Shown here piece after piece: positions 15,555 through 23,835 of a stretch of DNA of 64,000 nucleotides (position 1 is its first letter; each line of letters opens with the position of its first letter). A model generated the notes under the pieces. The model ran no database searches, was not told where the DNA came from, and saw only the letters and a list, made by a program, of their open reading frames with translations. The position numbers and the translations under genes are program-made. Where the stretch lies: positions 7,130,001-7,194,000 of the forward strand of contig NZ_CP114283.1 of assembly GCF_027107535.1 (NCBI RefSeq), given 5' to 3'. Source of the stretch: Streptomyces aurantiacus. Its GTDB lineage: Bacteria > Actinomycetota > Actinomycetes > Streptomycetales > Streptomycetaceae.

Positions 15555-16439
15555 ATGTCCGCTCCCGCCCTCGCCGAGACCGCACCCGGTGCCGACACGC
15601 ACCCGGCCCGCTCGGTCCTGACCGAGGCGTACGCGCGGATGACCGAGGCATTCCCGGCCCTGGGGGTGACGGAGCTCGCTCCCGGCGAACCCGCCCCGAC
15701 GGGCGACGGGCGGATCGCCGTCGCCGGACTCGCGGCGGGCGGCGCCGATCTCGACTCCTTCCTGGCGTGGGACGACGCGCAGGTGCTGACCGACCACGGG
15801 CGGCGGGCCCGCCCGGACGTCATCGCGAGCTTCGGCCTGCACCGGTACGCCTGGCCCGCCTGCCTGCTGATCACGGTGCCGTGGTTCCTGCTGCGCCGCG
15901 TCCCCCGCTTCCCCGTGGAGCACGTCACCTTCCAGCGCATGCCCGGCCGTATCGCGGTCCGCGTGGGCGAGTTCGCCTGCCTGCCGGACGACCCGGCGGC
16001 CGCGCTCACCGGCGCGCGCGTCGTCCGGGACGAGGAGGCCCTGCGGGCGGAGGTGCGCTCCGCCGTCGCCGAGCACCTGGAGCCGGTCCTGAGCGGATTC
16101 GGCCCGCGGATGCGGCGCCGCGACCGCGCCCTGTGGGCCATGGCGACCGACGAGGTCGTCGAGAGCCTCTGGTACGTGGCCGGCCTCCTGGGCGAGCAGC
16201 GGCGGGCGACGGAGGAGCTGGAGCGGCTGTTCCCCGGAACCACCCGGCCGTACGTCGGCTCCGCCGGCTTCCGCGAGACGGCCGGCCCGAACGGCGAGTG
16301 CCTGCCCACCCGGGACCGGGCCAGCTGCTGCTTCTACTACACCCTCGACCCCGAGGACACCTGCGCCAACTGCCCGCGCAACTCCGAGGCGGTCCGCGTC
16401 GCGAAGCTGACGGCACAGGCGGCCGGGCCGACGGGCTGA
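15555..16439 (+). CDS. FhuF-like siderophore ferric reductase, (2Fe-2S)-binding
   Basis: 294 residues. The C-terminus carries the FhuF-type cluster motif CCFYYTLDPEDTCANCPR (C-C-x10-C-x2-C), which binds an unusual 2Fe-2S centre used to reduce ferric siderophores and release iron inside the cell. The N-terminal two thirds fit the ferric iron reductase domain (SFGLHRYAWPACLLITVPWF, TRPYVGSAGFRE). ATG 15555 is preferred; GTG 15537 would add six residues. The iron box immediately upstream strongly supports induction under iron limitation. No siderophore synthesis or uptake genes are visible nearby, so it is an isolated member of the iron regulon. Confidence 0.9.
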   Translation: MSAPALAETAPGADTHPARSVLTEAYARMTEAFPALGVTELAPGEPAPTGDGRIAVAGLAAGGADLDSFLAWDDAQVLTDHGRRARPDVIASFGLHRYAWPACLLITVPWFLLRRVPRFPVEHVTFQRMPGRIAVRVGEFACLPDDPAAALTGARVVRDEEALRAEVRSAVAEHLEPVLSGFGPRMRRRDRALWAMATDEVVESLWYVAGLLGEQRRATEELERLFPGTTRPYVGSAGFRETAGPNGECLPTRDRASCCFYYTLDPEDTCANCPRNSEAVRVAKLTAQAAGPTG

Positions 16440-16799
16440 TGTCCCGCGCCCACACCCCGTGCGGTCCCGCGTCCGCGCCCGTGCGCAGGCCCGCACCCGG
16501 CGTCACGTAAGATCAACTCGGCGCGGAATCCGGCGCCTTGGCCGCGGAGACGGCCGTCCGGGTTACAGCTGCTTCACAAAATCCTCACTTGGCGCAAGAA
16601 CTTTCCGTGGAACCACTCGTACGGGTAATCTAACTCGAACTCAACTCCCGCTCCTCAAGCGGCAGTTCGAGCAGAATGCCGTCCTCGCGCATCCCCTTGC
16701 ACTCCCTTGGCGGCCTCTTGCCCCGAAACCCCCTGAGGACGCGCGGGATTGGGCCACTATGACGGGCGTTACGCCCTATCCCAATGCAAGGGACCCCAG
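16440..16799. other. Non-coding leader upstream of the DUF2637 gene
   Basis: 360 bases, less GC-rich than its surroundings in the middle (near 16560-16660). A small inverted repeat GGGCGTTACGCCC lies at about 16763-16775, shortly before the next start. I see no convincing gene, only a 23-codon ORF overlapping the FhuF-like stop that I rejected. It presumably holds the promoter and leader of the downstream gene. Confidence 0.4.
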
Positions 16800-17831
16800 A
16801 TGAGACTGACCGACATATCGCTGAACTGGCTGCTTCCCGGCGCCGTGCTGCTCCTGGGCCTGCTGGCGGCGGTTGCGGTGCTCGCGCGTGGTAAACGCGC
16901 CGGGGAGAAGACCCACGCCGACGATTCGTGGGAGCGCACGGAAGAGCGCCGCAGGCGCAAGGAGGCCATCTACGGCACCGCCTCCTACCTACTCCTGTTC
17001 TGCTGCGCCGCGGTCGCCGCCGCCCTCTCCTTCCACGGCCTGGTCGGCTTCGGCGAGCAGAACCTGAACCTCTCCGGCGGCTGGCAGTACCTGGTGCCGT
17101 TCGGCCTGGACGGCGCGGCCATGTTCTGCTCCGTACTCGCGGTGCGCGAGGCCAGCCACGGTGACGCGGCGCTCGGCTCCCGGATACTCGTGTGGACGTT
17201 CGCGGCCGCCGCCGCCTGGTTCAACTGGGTGCACGCCCCGAGGGGCCTCGGCCACGCGGGCGCCCCGCACTTCTTCGCCGGCATGTCCCTGTCGGCCGCC
17301 GTCCTCTTCGACCGCGCGCTGAAGCAGACCCGCCGCGCCGCCCTGCGCGAGCAGGGCCTGGTGCCCCGGCCGCTGCCGCAGATCCGGATCGTACGGTGGC
17401 TGCGCGCTCCCCGTGAGACCTACGGCGCCTGGTCGCTGATGCTCCTCGAGAACGTGCGCAGCCTGGACGAGGCCGTCGAGGAAGTGCGTGAGGACAAGCG
17501 GGAGAAGGAGCAGAACCGTCTGCGCCGTCGCGACCAGGAGAAGCTGGACCGTGCCCGCATCAAGGCGATCACCCGCGGCCACCGCGGAATGATCGGACGC
17601 GGTGGCCGTCAGGCGGAACTCCAGTCGGCCCAGGCGGCCGCCCAGGTCGCCGCGGAGCCTGCCATATCAGCGCCGGAACTACCCGTACGCGCCCGGCCCT
17701 CGTTGCAGCCCGTCCGCCGCGGCGGTGAGTCGCCGACGGTCGACCTCACCGCGGAGGACGACACGATGGCGCTGCCGCGACTCGACTCCCTCGAGCGCAA
17801 GCTGAAGGATCTGGAGCAGCAGTTCGGCTGA
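16800..17831 (+). CDS. DUF2637 membrane protein (SpdB-like)
   Basis: 343 residues. An N-terminal membrane anchor (NWLLPGAVLLLGLLAAVAVL) is followed by a charged stretch and four more hydrophobic segments (YLLLFCCAAVAAALSFHGLV, YLVPFGLDGAAMFCSVLAV, ILVWTFAAAAAWFNWVHAP, FFAGMSLSAAVLFD), the DUF2637 pattern seen in Streptomyces and in plasmid-spread (Spd) proteins. The cytosolic tail has a strongly charged coiled coil (EEVREDKREKEQNRLRRRDQ) and ends in a second short one. ATG 16800 has AAGGGA upstream. Function unknown; chromosomal copies are not necessarily linked to plasmid spread. Confidence 0.82.
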   Translation: MRLTDISLNWLLPGAVLLLGLLAAVAVLARGKRAGEKTHADDSWERTEERRRRKEAIYGTASYLLLFCCAAVAAALSFHGLVGFGEQNLNLSGGWQYLVPFGLDGAAMFCSVLAVREASHGDAALGSRILVWTFAAAAAWFNWVHAPRGLGHAGAPHFFAGMSLSAAVLFDRALKQTRRAALREQGLVPRPLPQIRIVRWLRAPRETYGAWSLMLLENVRSLDEAVEEVREDKREKEQNRLRRRDQEKLDRARIKAITRGHRGMIGRGGRQAELQSAQAAAQVAAEPAISAPELPVRARPSLQPVRRGGESPTVDLTAEDDTMALPRLDSLERKLKDLEQQFG

Positions 17832-17861
17832 GCGTGACCTGGCCGCCCGGCGGCCTCAACT

Positions 17862-17902
17862 CTGGATGGGGGCGCGGCAGTTCATGCCGCGCCCCCATCC
17901 AG
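17862..17902. terminator. Bidirectional terminator, 18-bp perfect inverted repeat
   Basis: Arms 17862-17879 (CTGGATGGGGGCGCGGCA) and 17885-17902 are exactly complementary around the five-base loop GTTCA. It separates the convergent DUF2637 and ATPase genes. The right arm lies inside the ATPase reading frame and encodes its last residues, so the hairpin includes coding sequence. Confidence 0.85.
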
Positions 17903-18382
17903 TTCGAACCACACCGCCTTCCCCACCCCGTGCATGCGCACGCCCCAGGCGTCCGCGAGCGCCTGCACCAGGACCAGGCCTCTGCCGTGTGTGCCGTCGT
18001 CGGCGTTCGGGGCCCGGAGCCTCGGCCTGCGTGCCGCGAAGTCCCGCACCTCCACCCGTAGTCCGCGTGGGCCGACGGTGGCCGTCAGCAGTGCCTCCCG
18101 GTCGGTGTGGATGAGTGCGTTGGTCACGATTTCGCTGGTCAGCAGTTCTGCCGTCTCGGACCCGCCGGGCCGCCCCCAGTGGGCGAGCAGTTCCCGCAGC
18201 GCCTTGCGGACCTCGGGCACCGCCCGCAGGTCGCAGCGCCCGAGCCTGCGCCTGAGGTGCGAAGAGCCCTGCTGGTCGGGCGTGCTCTCCGCGGTGTCCT
18301 CCATGGTCGTGGCCGTCTTCACCGTCTTCGACGAGGAGGCCCCGGCTATGGCGGGACCGCCTCCTCGTGCATGCCTCTTCAT
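17882..18382 (-). CDS. RsbW-like ATP-binding protein (HATPase, anti-sigma-type)
   Basis: About 166 residues. The GHKL fold motifs are visible: N-box SEIVTNALIHTDREALLTATV, G1 region VEVRDFAARRPRLR, and G2 box DGTHGRGLVLVQALADAWGV. In Streptomyces many such stand-alone ATPases resemble the anti-sigma kinase RsbW/SpoIIAB, and act on sigma-B-like factors or anti-anti-sigma proteins; the partner is not evident here. Start uncertain: ATG 18382 gives an Arg/Gly-rich leader, ATG 18304 trims it, ATG 18463 extends it. Gene ends inside the terminator hairpin. Confidence 0.82.
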   Translation of the reverse strand: MKRHARGGGPAIAGASSSKTVKTATTMEDTAESTPDQQGSSHLRRRLGRCDLRAVPEVRKALRELLAHWGRPGGSETAELLTSEIVTNALIHTDREALLTATVGPRGLRVEVRDFAARRPRLRAPNADDGTHGRGLVLVQALADAWGVRMHGVGKAVWFELDGGAA

Positions 18383-18758
18383 GACCCCCGCCGCCGCTGT
18401 CGATTCCCCTCCGGATCGAACACGTTCACGGAATGCATGCCCCACCCGGAACGCGGCAGTCATGTCGAATCTTGAACGACCTGTCGTACACCGGCCGTTC
18501 TCCCCGCCGCGCTGGGGCGGTCCAGGGACGAGCCCGCCCCGCCCGCCCGCCGGAAAGCCCCGTATACGACGATCGGAAAGCGGGCGAACGGGGCGACACG
18601 GTCCATCTGTGGCGGAAGGTGACGGCGAAGCCGGCAGTGCCGCGCCGCCGCCGGCCGACGTCTCCTGCCGACGGGTCGGCCGACGGCACTCGGCCCGTCG
18701 ACCGACACCCGCCTGCCGCACCGGCCGTACGCGAGCCGGTGGAGGGGGCCGGACGCGC
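18383..18758. other. Intergenic region upstream of the ATPase gene
   Basis: 376 bases between the ATPase start and the stop of the secreted-protein gene, both leftward. A run GGAGGGGAATC (leftward strand, near 18408) resembles a ribosome site but has no well-placed start. I see no gene or strong repeat; it presumably contains the ATPase promoter. Confidence 0.35.
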
Positions 18759-19253
18759 CTACTTGTCGGCCTCGCCCTCGGTGCCGATGTGGATGACCTT
18801 GTGGTTGCGGTTCATGCCGACGATCAGCCGGGTCGCCGGCCCGTCCCCCCAGGTCAGCGTCACGACCGCTTCCCTGGGGCCCGCCGTGCCCTTGCCGGTG
18901 ACCGTCCACTTCGCCGGCACGTTCTGGGCACGCAGGACACCGTCCGCGTGGTTCCGCCGCTCCCAGGCCTCGATCTCCTTGAGGTAGTCGGCGTGTACGT
19001 AGAACTTCCGGAGCTCGGTGACCAGCTTGCCGCCGCTGCCCGGACCGCTCTGCGCGTCCATGTAGGCGCCGTAGAAGTCGGCTATCCGGGTCACCGGGTC
19101 CGACGGCTTGCCGATGACCGACCGGGGCGCGGCTGCCCCGGCGGTCGCTTCGGCCGACGCGGTGAGTCCGAGCGGCAGGGCGGTCGCGGCGACGAGGCCG
19201 GCGACCAGGGCGGCGCGACGGCCCGGCCTGCGCGAGGTGGTGGTGCTGTTCAT
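18759..19253 (-). CDS. Small secreted protein, unknown function
   Basis: 164 residues. The N-terminus (NSTTTSRRPGRRAALVAGLV) has paired arginines, a hydrophobic core and an Ala-rich cleavage region (TASAEATAGA), so export is expected. The mature part (IADFYGAYMDAQSG, KFYVHADYLKEIEAWE, WGDGPATRLIVGMN) alternates helices and strands and could be an NTF2- or cystatin-like fold, but I do not recognise a family. ATG 19253 has GGGAG about ten bases upstream. It follows another secreted-protein gene on the same strand, separated by a hairpin. Confidence 0.75.
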   Translation of the reverse strand: MNSTTTSRRPGRRAALVAGLVAATALPLGLTASAEATAGAAAPRSVIGKPSDPVTRIADFYGAYMDAQSGPGSGGKLVTELRKFYVHADYLKEIEAWERRNHADGVLRAQNVPAKWTVTGKGTAGPREAVVTLTWGDGPATRLIVGMNRNHKVIHIGTEGEADK

Positions 19254-19321
19254 CGTTCTGTACTCCCCGTTTTCGTGCTGCTGGTCGGTCCTGTCCGGTG
19301 CGATGGTCCGTCGCACCGGAT

Positions 19322-19361
19322 GGAGCCGCCCTCTCGACCCCCGTGGCGGGAGGGCGGCTCC
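19322..19361. terminator. Hairpin terminator between two secreted-protein genes
   Basis: Twelve-base arms GGAGCCGCCCTC (19322-19333) and GAGGGCGGCTCC (19350-19361) are complementary around a 16-base loop. A T-run (GGCTTTTTC) follows on the plus strand, so it is best placed to stop rightward transcription, but the stem would also lie just after the leftward gene at 19378. Confidence 0.65.
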
Positions 19362-19377
19362 GGCTTTTTCCGGTGGG

Positions 19378-20022
19378 TCAGTAGAGCTTGTTCACCGCGG
19401 TGGTCGTCGTCTTCTTGAAGGCCTTCACCGGTGCGTCGGAGAAGTCGCCCATCTGCCCCCAGTTCACGACGGTGACGGTCCGCCCGTCGCGGCCGACCGA
19501 GGAGAGGTTGATGTCGGTGGCGCCCCAGGAGGTGTTGGTGTGCATCCCGTAGACGTGGGCGCCCTCCTCGACCGGCAGCGTGCCGTAGTCCTTCATCGTG
19601 GCCTCGACGTCCGGGTTCGCCTGCTCGGCCCGGGCCGCGCACGACCGGATCTCCTTGTTCAGCCGCGTGGCGAGGGCCTTGGCCTTGGCGTTGCTGCCGA
19701 CGACGATGGTGAGCTGCTGAGCGCTGGTCTCCAGCTCGGTCCGGAAGTCGCGGTACGAGGAGTCGTAGCCGGGCAGCGCGTCCTGGAGGCAGAACCACAG
19801 CTCGTCGGGCACACCGGGCGTCACCTTGCCCGCCGTCCAGGCGGACGAGGGGTGCGGCGGCAGCTGGGAGGCCGACAGGAACTTGGGCGTGCTCTTCGCC
19901 GCCACCTTGACGGGTGCCGAGGCGTTCGGCGTGGCACCGGCCGGGCCGGCGAGTGCCGTACCGACGGCGAGGCTCGCGGCGGCGAGTGCGGTGAGTGCCA
20001 CGGCTCGAGTGCGCTTGGCCAT
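19378..20022 (-). CDS. Secreted protein, possible sensor-domain-like, unknown function
   Basis: 214 residues with a clear Sec signal peptide (KRTRAVALTALAAASLAVGT, cleavage near AGPAGA). The mature protein starts with a Ser/Lys/Ala stretch, has two cysteines (LWFCLQD, IRSCAAR) that could form a disulfide, and ends VNWGQMGDFSDAPVKAFK. The layout is reminiscent of PknH-type extracellular sensor domains in actinomycetes, but this is a weak impression. ATG 20022 has AGGGGG upstream. It is divergent from the membrane XRE protein at 20333. Confidence 0.75.
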   Translation of the reverse strand: MAKRTRAVALTALAAASLAVGTALAGPAGATPNASAPVKVAAKSTPKFLSASQLPPHPSSAWTAGKVTPGVPDELWFCLQDALPGYDSSYRDFRTELETSAQQLTIVVGSNAKAKALATRLNKEIRSCAARAEQANPDVEATMKDYGTLPVEEGAHVYGMHTNTSWGATDINLSSVGRDGRTVTVVNWGQMGDFSDAPVKAFKKTTTTAVNKLY

Positions 20023-20332
20023 TGTTTCGTCCCCCTGTGTATGAGTGCATGGTCGATCTGAACGCATGCACGATCTGCGTATGTGCCTGGTTGGTGGGTG
20101 CCGCCGCGAAGGCCCGTCACGGGCTGCCGTCGGATGGTCGGTCCGGCGGCGGTCGGTGCGACACCAGAAGCATCAGCCGTCACTCGGCCTCTGCGCAACA
20201 GACGGCGCCGGATCCGCCACGGTGGAACCATCCCATCCCTTCTGACGTGCAGGTATATGGAGTGCCTGGGATGACCTCCCGGGCCGGGACACGCCCCTTC
20301 GACCAGGGGGCGACGACGAGTACGGGGGAACG
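20023..20332. other. Divergent intergenic region
   Basis: 310 bases between the secreted-protein gene and the membrane XRE gene. An AT-richer patch (GTGCAGGTATATGGAGTG, about 20247-20264) could contain a -10 element, and GGGGGAA precedes the XRE GTG. I find no gene, and no repeat clear enough to name as an operator. Confidence 0.35.
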
Positions 20333-22003
20333 GTGTCGACTCGGGACGACGACGTCGAGGAGTTCGCGGCACTGCTGAGACGTCTGAAGGCGCGGACGGA
20401 CCGCAGTTACGGCGCCCTGGCGCGCCGGGTGAACATGAACACCTCGACGCTGCACCGCTACTGCGCCGGTGACGCGGTGCCGCTGGACTTCGCCCCGGTG
20501 GAGCGGTTCGCCACGCTGTGCGGGGCGACGCCGGCCGAGCGCCTCGAACTGCACCGCCTGTGGATCCTGGCGGTGGCGGCGCGGCAACGGCCTCGCACGC
20601 CCGGCCCGTCGGCGGAGCCGGAGCCGGACACGACCGTGGACGACGGACCGCCGGAAGGCGACGCACCGCCGGAGAGCAACGGATCGCCGGCAGGCAACGG
20701 CGAGTCGAAGCCGCGCGCATCGGCGGCCGCCGAGCCGGACGAGTCCCGGCCGCAGCCCCGCACCTCAGCTCCGGACACCGCCGAACCGACTGAGCCCGAG
20801 CCCGCCACCCCGGGCGCCGCCGAGCCCGACGGGCCGCGGCCGGGCCGGTCCGGCCGGTCCGAGTCGGGCCTGCCGAGCGGTCCTTCCCCGAGCCGGGCGG
20901 ACGATCCCCGGTCGAGCCCGCCCGGGAAGCCCGTGCCCAGCCCCTCGGGTGAGGGAACCGCGAGTTCTTCCCCGTCCCGGAATCCGGCATCCGGCGCCGC
21001 CGCCGCGAAGGCACCGGGCTCACCTGTCCCGAGTTCCGCCCTCGGGCTCGTGTCCACCTCCGGTGCGCGCCCCCGCAGCGCCTGGTACCGGCGACGGGTC
21101 ACCGTCACCGTGGCCGTCGTGTCCGCGCTGCTCGCCTCCCTGGGCGGGCTGTCGGCGCTCTCCGGTGACCGGTCCTCCGACGACGACGATTCCCGGGCCG
21201 TCCGCCCGGCCCCGACGACGGCCGCTCCCGACGCCCGTCACCGCCCGTCCACGAGCCCCTCCCCCAGCGGATCCGGCCCTTCCCCCTCGGTGAGCGCCAC
21301 CCCGAAGACCTCCGAACCCTCGGCCAAGAACGGCACGCCGTCGGGAAAGGCGAAGCCGAACGGTGGAGGATCCGTCGCCGTGCCGCTCACCTGGACCGCG
21401 AACTCGCAGGCCTGGGCGCTCGGCTGCGGCCACGACTACGTCATCCGCAAGGAGCCGCAGCAGGTTCCGCCGCCGCCGGCCGCGCAGGACGCCGGGATCT
21501 GGGCGGCGACCCAGAAAGCCGTGCACGGCCGGGAGACCAACGTGGAGATCTCGGTGCAGGGCCGGAGTTCCACCGCCGTCGTCCTGACGGCGCTGCGGGT
21601 CCGCGTGGTCGGCCGTACCGCCCCCGTGCCCGGCACCGTCTACGCCATGGACCAGGGCTGCGGCGGCTCGATCACCCCCCGTTCCTTCGCCGTCGACCTG
21701 GACAAGGACCGCCCGATCGCCCGCGCGGTCCCCGGCAGCGACGAGGGAAACCCGATCCCGGCGGTGCGCATGCCCTACCGGGTGTCAGCCGAGGACCCGG
21801 AAGTCCTCCTGGTGAGCGCACGGACACAGACCTGTGACTGCTCCTGGTACCTCGAACTCGACTGGTCCTCCGAGGGACGCACGGGCACGGTCCGCATCGA
21901 CGACCACGGCCGTCCGTTCCGCACGAGCAGCATCAAGGGTCTGCCGCGCTACTGGTACGGCACGGAGGGTTCGGAGCGTCAGTGGGTCCCCTACGACCAA
22001 TGA
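20333..22003 (+). CDS. Membrane-anchored XRE-type helix-turn-helix protein
   Basis: 556 residues. An N-terminal helix-turn-helix (residues about 8-70: RSYGALARRVNMNTSTLHRY, CAGDAVPLDFAPVERFATLC) is followed by a long Pro/Ser/Glu linker (about 90-250), one transmembrane helix (VTVTVAVVSALLASLGGLSA, about 257-277), a second disordered stretch, and an outside domain with five or six cysteines (WALGCGHDYVIRKEPQQV, CDCSWYLELDW). GTG 20333 has GGGGGAA upstream. This arrangement could pass an extracellular signal to DNA or be purely structural; the type is common in Streptomyces and its role is not known to me. Confidence 0.8.
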   Translation: MSTRDDDVEEFAALLRRLKARTDRSYGALARRVNMNTSTLHRYCAGDAVPLDFAPVERFATLCGATPAERLELHRLWILAVAARQRPRTPGPSAEPEPDTTVDDGPPEGDAPPESNGSPAGNGESKPRASAAAEPDESRPQPRTSAPDTAEPTEPEPATPGAAEPDGPRPGRSGRSESGLPSGPSPSRADDPRSSPPGKPVPSPSGEGTASSSPSRNPASGAAAAKAPGSPVPSSALGLVSTSGARPRSAWYRRRVTVTVAVVSALLASLGGLSALSGDRSSDDDDSRAVRPAPTTAAPDARHRPSTSPSPSGSGPSPSVSATPKTSEPSAKNGTPSGKAKPNGGGSVAVPLTWTANSQAWALGCGHDYVIRKEPQQVPPPPAAQDAGIWAATQKAVHGRETNVEISVQGRSSTAVVLTALRVRVVGRTAPVPGTVYAMDQGCGGSITPRSFAVDLDKDRPIARAVPGSDEGNPIPAVRMPYRVSAEDPEVLLVSARTQTCDCSWYLELDWSSEGRTGTVRIDDHGRPFRTSSIKGLPRYWYGTEGSERQWVPYDQ

Positions 22004-22013
22004 CACCCGCGCC

Positions 22014-23756
22014 CTACGGCCGGGGCACGTTGCGGAGGTTGGAGCGGGCCATCTGGGCCATGCGGCCCACTCCCCCTTCGAGGACGATCTTGGAGGCCGA
22101 CAGGGCGAAGCCCGTGACCATCTCCTTGCTGATCTTCGGCGGGATGGACAGGGCGTTCGGGTCGGTGACGATGTCGACGAGGGCCGGGCCCTTGTGCCGG
22201 AAGGCGTCCTTGAGGGCGCCCGCCAACTGCTTGGGCTTCTCGACGCGTACGCCGTAGGCACCACAGGCCCGCGCGACGGCGGCGAAGTCGGGGTTCTTGT
22301 TGGCGGTCCCGTACGAGGGCAGCCCTGCGACCAGCATCTCCAACTCGACCATCCCCAGGGAGGAGTTGTTGAAGAGGACGACCTTCACCGGCAGGTCGTA
22401 CTGGACGAGGGTGAGGAAGTCGCCCATCAGCATGGAGAATCCGCCGTCGCCGGACATCGAGACGACCTGGCGCCCGCGGTCGGTGAACTGGGCGCCGATG
22501 GCCTGCGGCAGGGCGTTCGCCATGGAACCGTGCGAGAAGGACCCGATGATGCGGCGGCGGCCGTTGGGTGAGAGGTAGCGGGCCGCCCACACGTTGCACA
22601 TGCCGGTGTCGACCGTGAACACGGCGTCGTCGTCGGCGAGTTCGTCGAGGACGGAGGCGACGTACTCGGGGTGGATCGGGACGTGCTTGTCGACCTTTCG
22701 CGTATAGGCCTTGACGACCCCTTCGAGCGCGTCGGCGTGCTTCTTGAGCATCTTGTCGAGGAAGCGACGGTCGCTCTTGGGGCTCACCTTGGGGGTGAGA
22801 CAGCGCAGGGTCTCCTTCACGTCGCCCCACACCGCGAGGTCCAGCTTCGAGCGGCGGCCGAGCCGTTCGGGCCGCACGTCGACCTGGGCGATCTTCACGT
22901 CGTCCGGGAGGAACGCGTTGTACGGGAAGTCGGTGCCCAGCAGGATCAGCAGGTCGCACTCGTGGGTGGCCTCGTAGGCGGCTCCGTATCCGAGGAGCCC
23001 GCTCATGCCGACGTCGTACGGGTTGTCGTACTGGATCCATTCCTTGCCGCGCAGGGCGTGCCCGACAGGGGATTTGATCCGCTCGGCGAACTGCATGACC
23101 TCGGCGTGCGCGCCCGCGGTGCCGCTGCCGCAGAACAGGGTGACCCTGTCGGCCTCGTCGATCATCGCGGCGAGCTTGTCGATCTCGGCGTCACCGGGCC
23201 GGACGCTGGGCCGTGAGGTGACGAGGGCGGTCTCGACGGCCTTGTCCGGGGCCGGCTCGTCGGCGATGTCGCCCGGCAGCGTCACGACGCTCACTCCGCC
23301 CTGTCCGACCGCGTGCTGGATGGCGGTCTGGAGCAGGCGGGGCATCTGCTTCGGGTTGGAGATCATCTCGCTGTAGTGGCTGCACTCGCGGAACAGCTGG
23401 TCGGGATGGGTCTCCTGGAAGTACCCGAGGCCGATCTCGCTGGACGGGATGTGCGAGGCGAGGGCGAGCACCGGGGCCATGGAACGGTGGGCGTCGTAGA
23501 GGCCGTTGATGAGGTGGAGGTTGCCGGGGCCGCAGGAGCCCGCGCAGGCGGCGAGCCCGCCGGTGATCTGGGCCTCGGCGCCCGCCGCGAAGGCAGCCGT
23601 CTCCTCGTGCCGGACGTGGATCCAGTCGATGGCCGAGTTGCGCCGGATGGCGTCGACCACCGGGTTGAGGCTGTCGCCGACGACTCCGTACAGGCGCTTC
23701 ACCCCCGCCCGGACAAGGATGTCGACGAACTGCTCGGCAACGTTCTGCTTGGCCAT
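22014..23756 (-). CDS. poxB: Pyruvate dehydrogenase (quinone) / pyruvate oxidase, ThDP-dependent
   Basis: 580 residues. PoxB-type enzymes decarboxylate pyruvate to acetate and feed electrons to quinone at the membrane. The N-terminal pyrimidine-binding domain carries the catalytic glutamate (WIHVRHEETAAFAAGAEAQ); the FAD-binding middle domain shows RVTLFCGSGTAGAHAE; the C-terminal ThDP motif runs from SGDGGFSMLMGDFLTL to VVLFNNSSLGMV (GDG...NN). ATG 23756 has AAGGGGC upstream. A different ThDP enzyme (acetolactate synthase-like) is possible but the GYFQETHPDQLFRECSHYSE segment is PoxB-like. It stands alone, with the PP2C-like gene upstream on the same strand. Confidence 0.9.
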   Translation of the reverse strand: MAKQNVAEQFVDILVRAGVKRLYGVVGDSLNPVVDAIRRNSAIDWIHVRHEETAAFAAGAEAQITGGLAACAGSCGPGNLHLINGLYDAHRSMAPVLALASHIPSSEIGLGYFQETHPDQLFRECSHYSEMISNPKQMPRLLQTAIQHAVGQGGVSVVTLPGDIADEPAPDKAVETALVTSRPSVRPGDAEIDKLAAMIDEADRVTLFCGSGTAGAHAEVMQFAERIKSPVGHALRGKEWIQYDNPYDVGMSGLLGYGAAYEATHECDLLILLGTDFPYNAFLPDDVKIAQVDVRPERLGRRSKLDLAVWGDVKETLRCLTPKVSPKSDRRFLDKMLKKHADALEGVVKAYTRKVDKHVPIHPEYVASVLDELADDDAVFTVDTGMCNVWAARYLSPNGRRRIIGSFSHGSMANALPQAIGAQFTDRGRQVVSMSGDGGFSMLMGDFLTLVQYDLPVKVVLFNNSSLGMVELEMLVAGLPSYGTANKNPDFAAVARACGAYGVRVEKPKQLAGALKDAFRHKGPALVDIVTDPNALSIPPKISKEMVTGFALSASKIVLEGGVGRMAQMARSNLRNVPRP

Positions 23757-23835
23757 GACTCACGCGCCCCTTGCTGTCGTTCGCTGTCCCGGGTTCCCTT
23801 CCCTCGCATGTCCCATGAATTCACAGCGGTCGCGG

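Noticed and set aside
16439..16510. 23-codon ORF overlapping the FhuF-like stop (TGATG)
   Set aside because: Pro/Arg/Ala composition expected by chance in GC-rich DNA and no distinct ribosome site.
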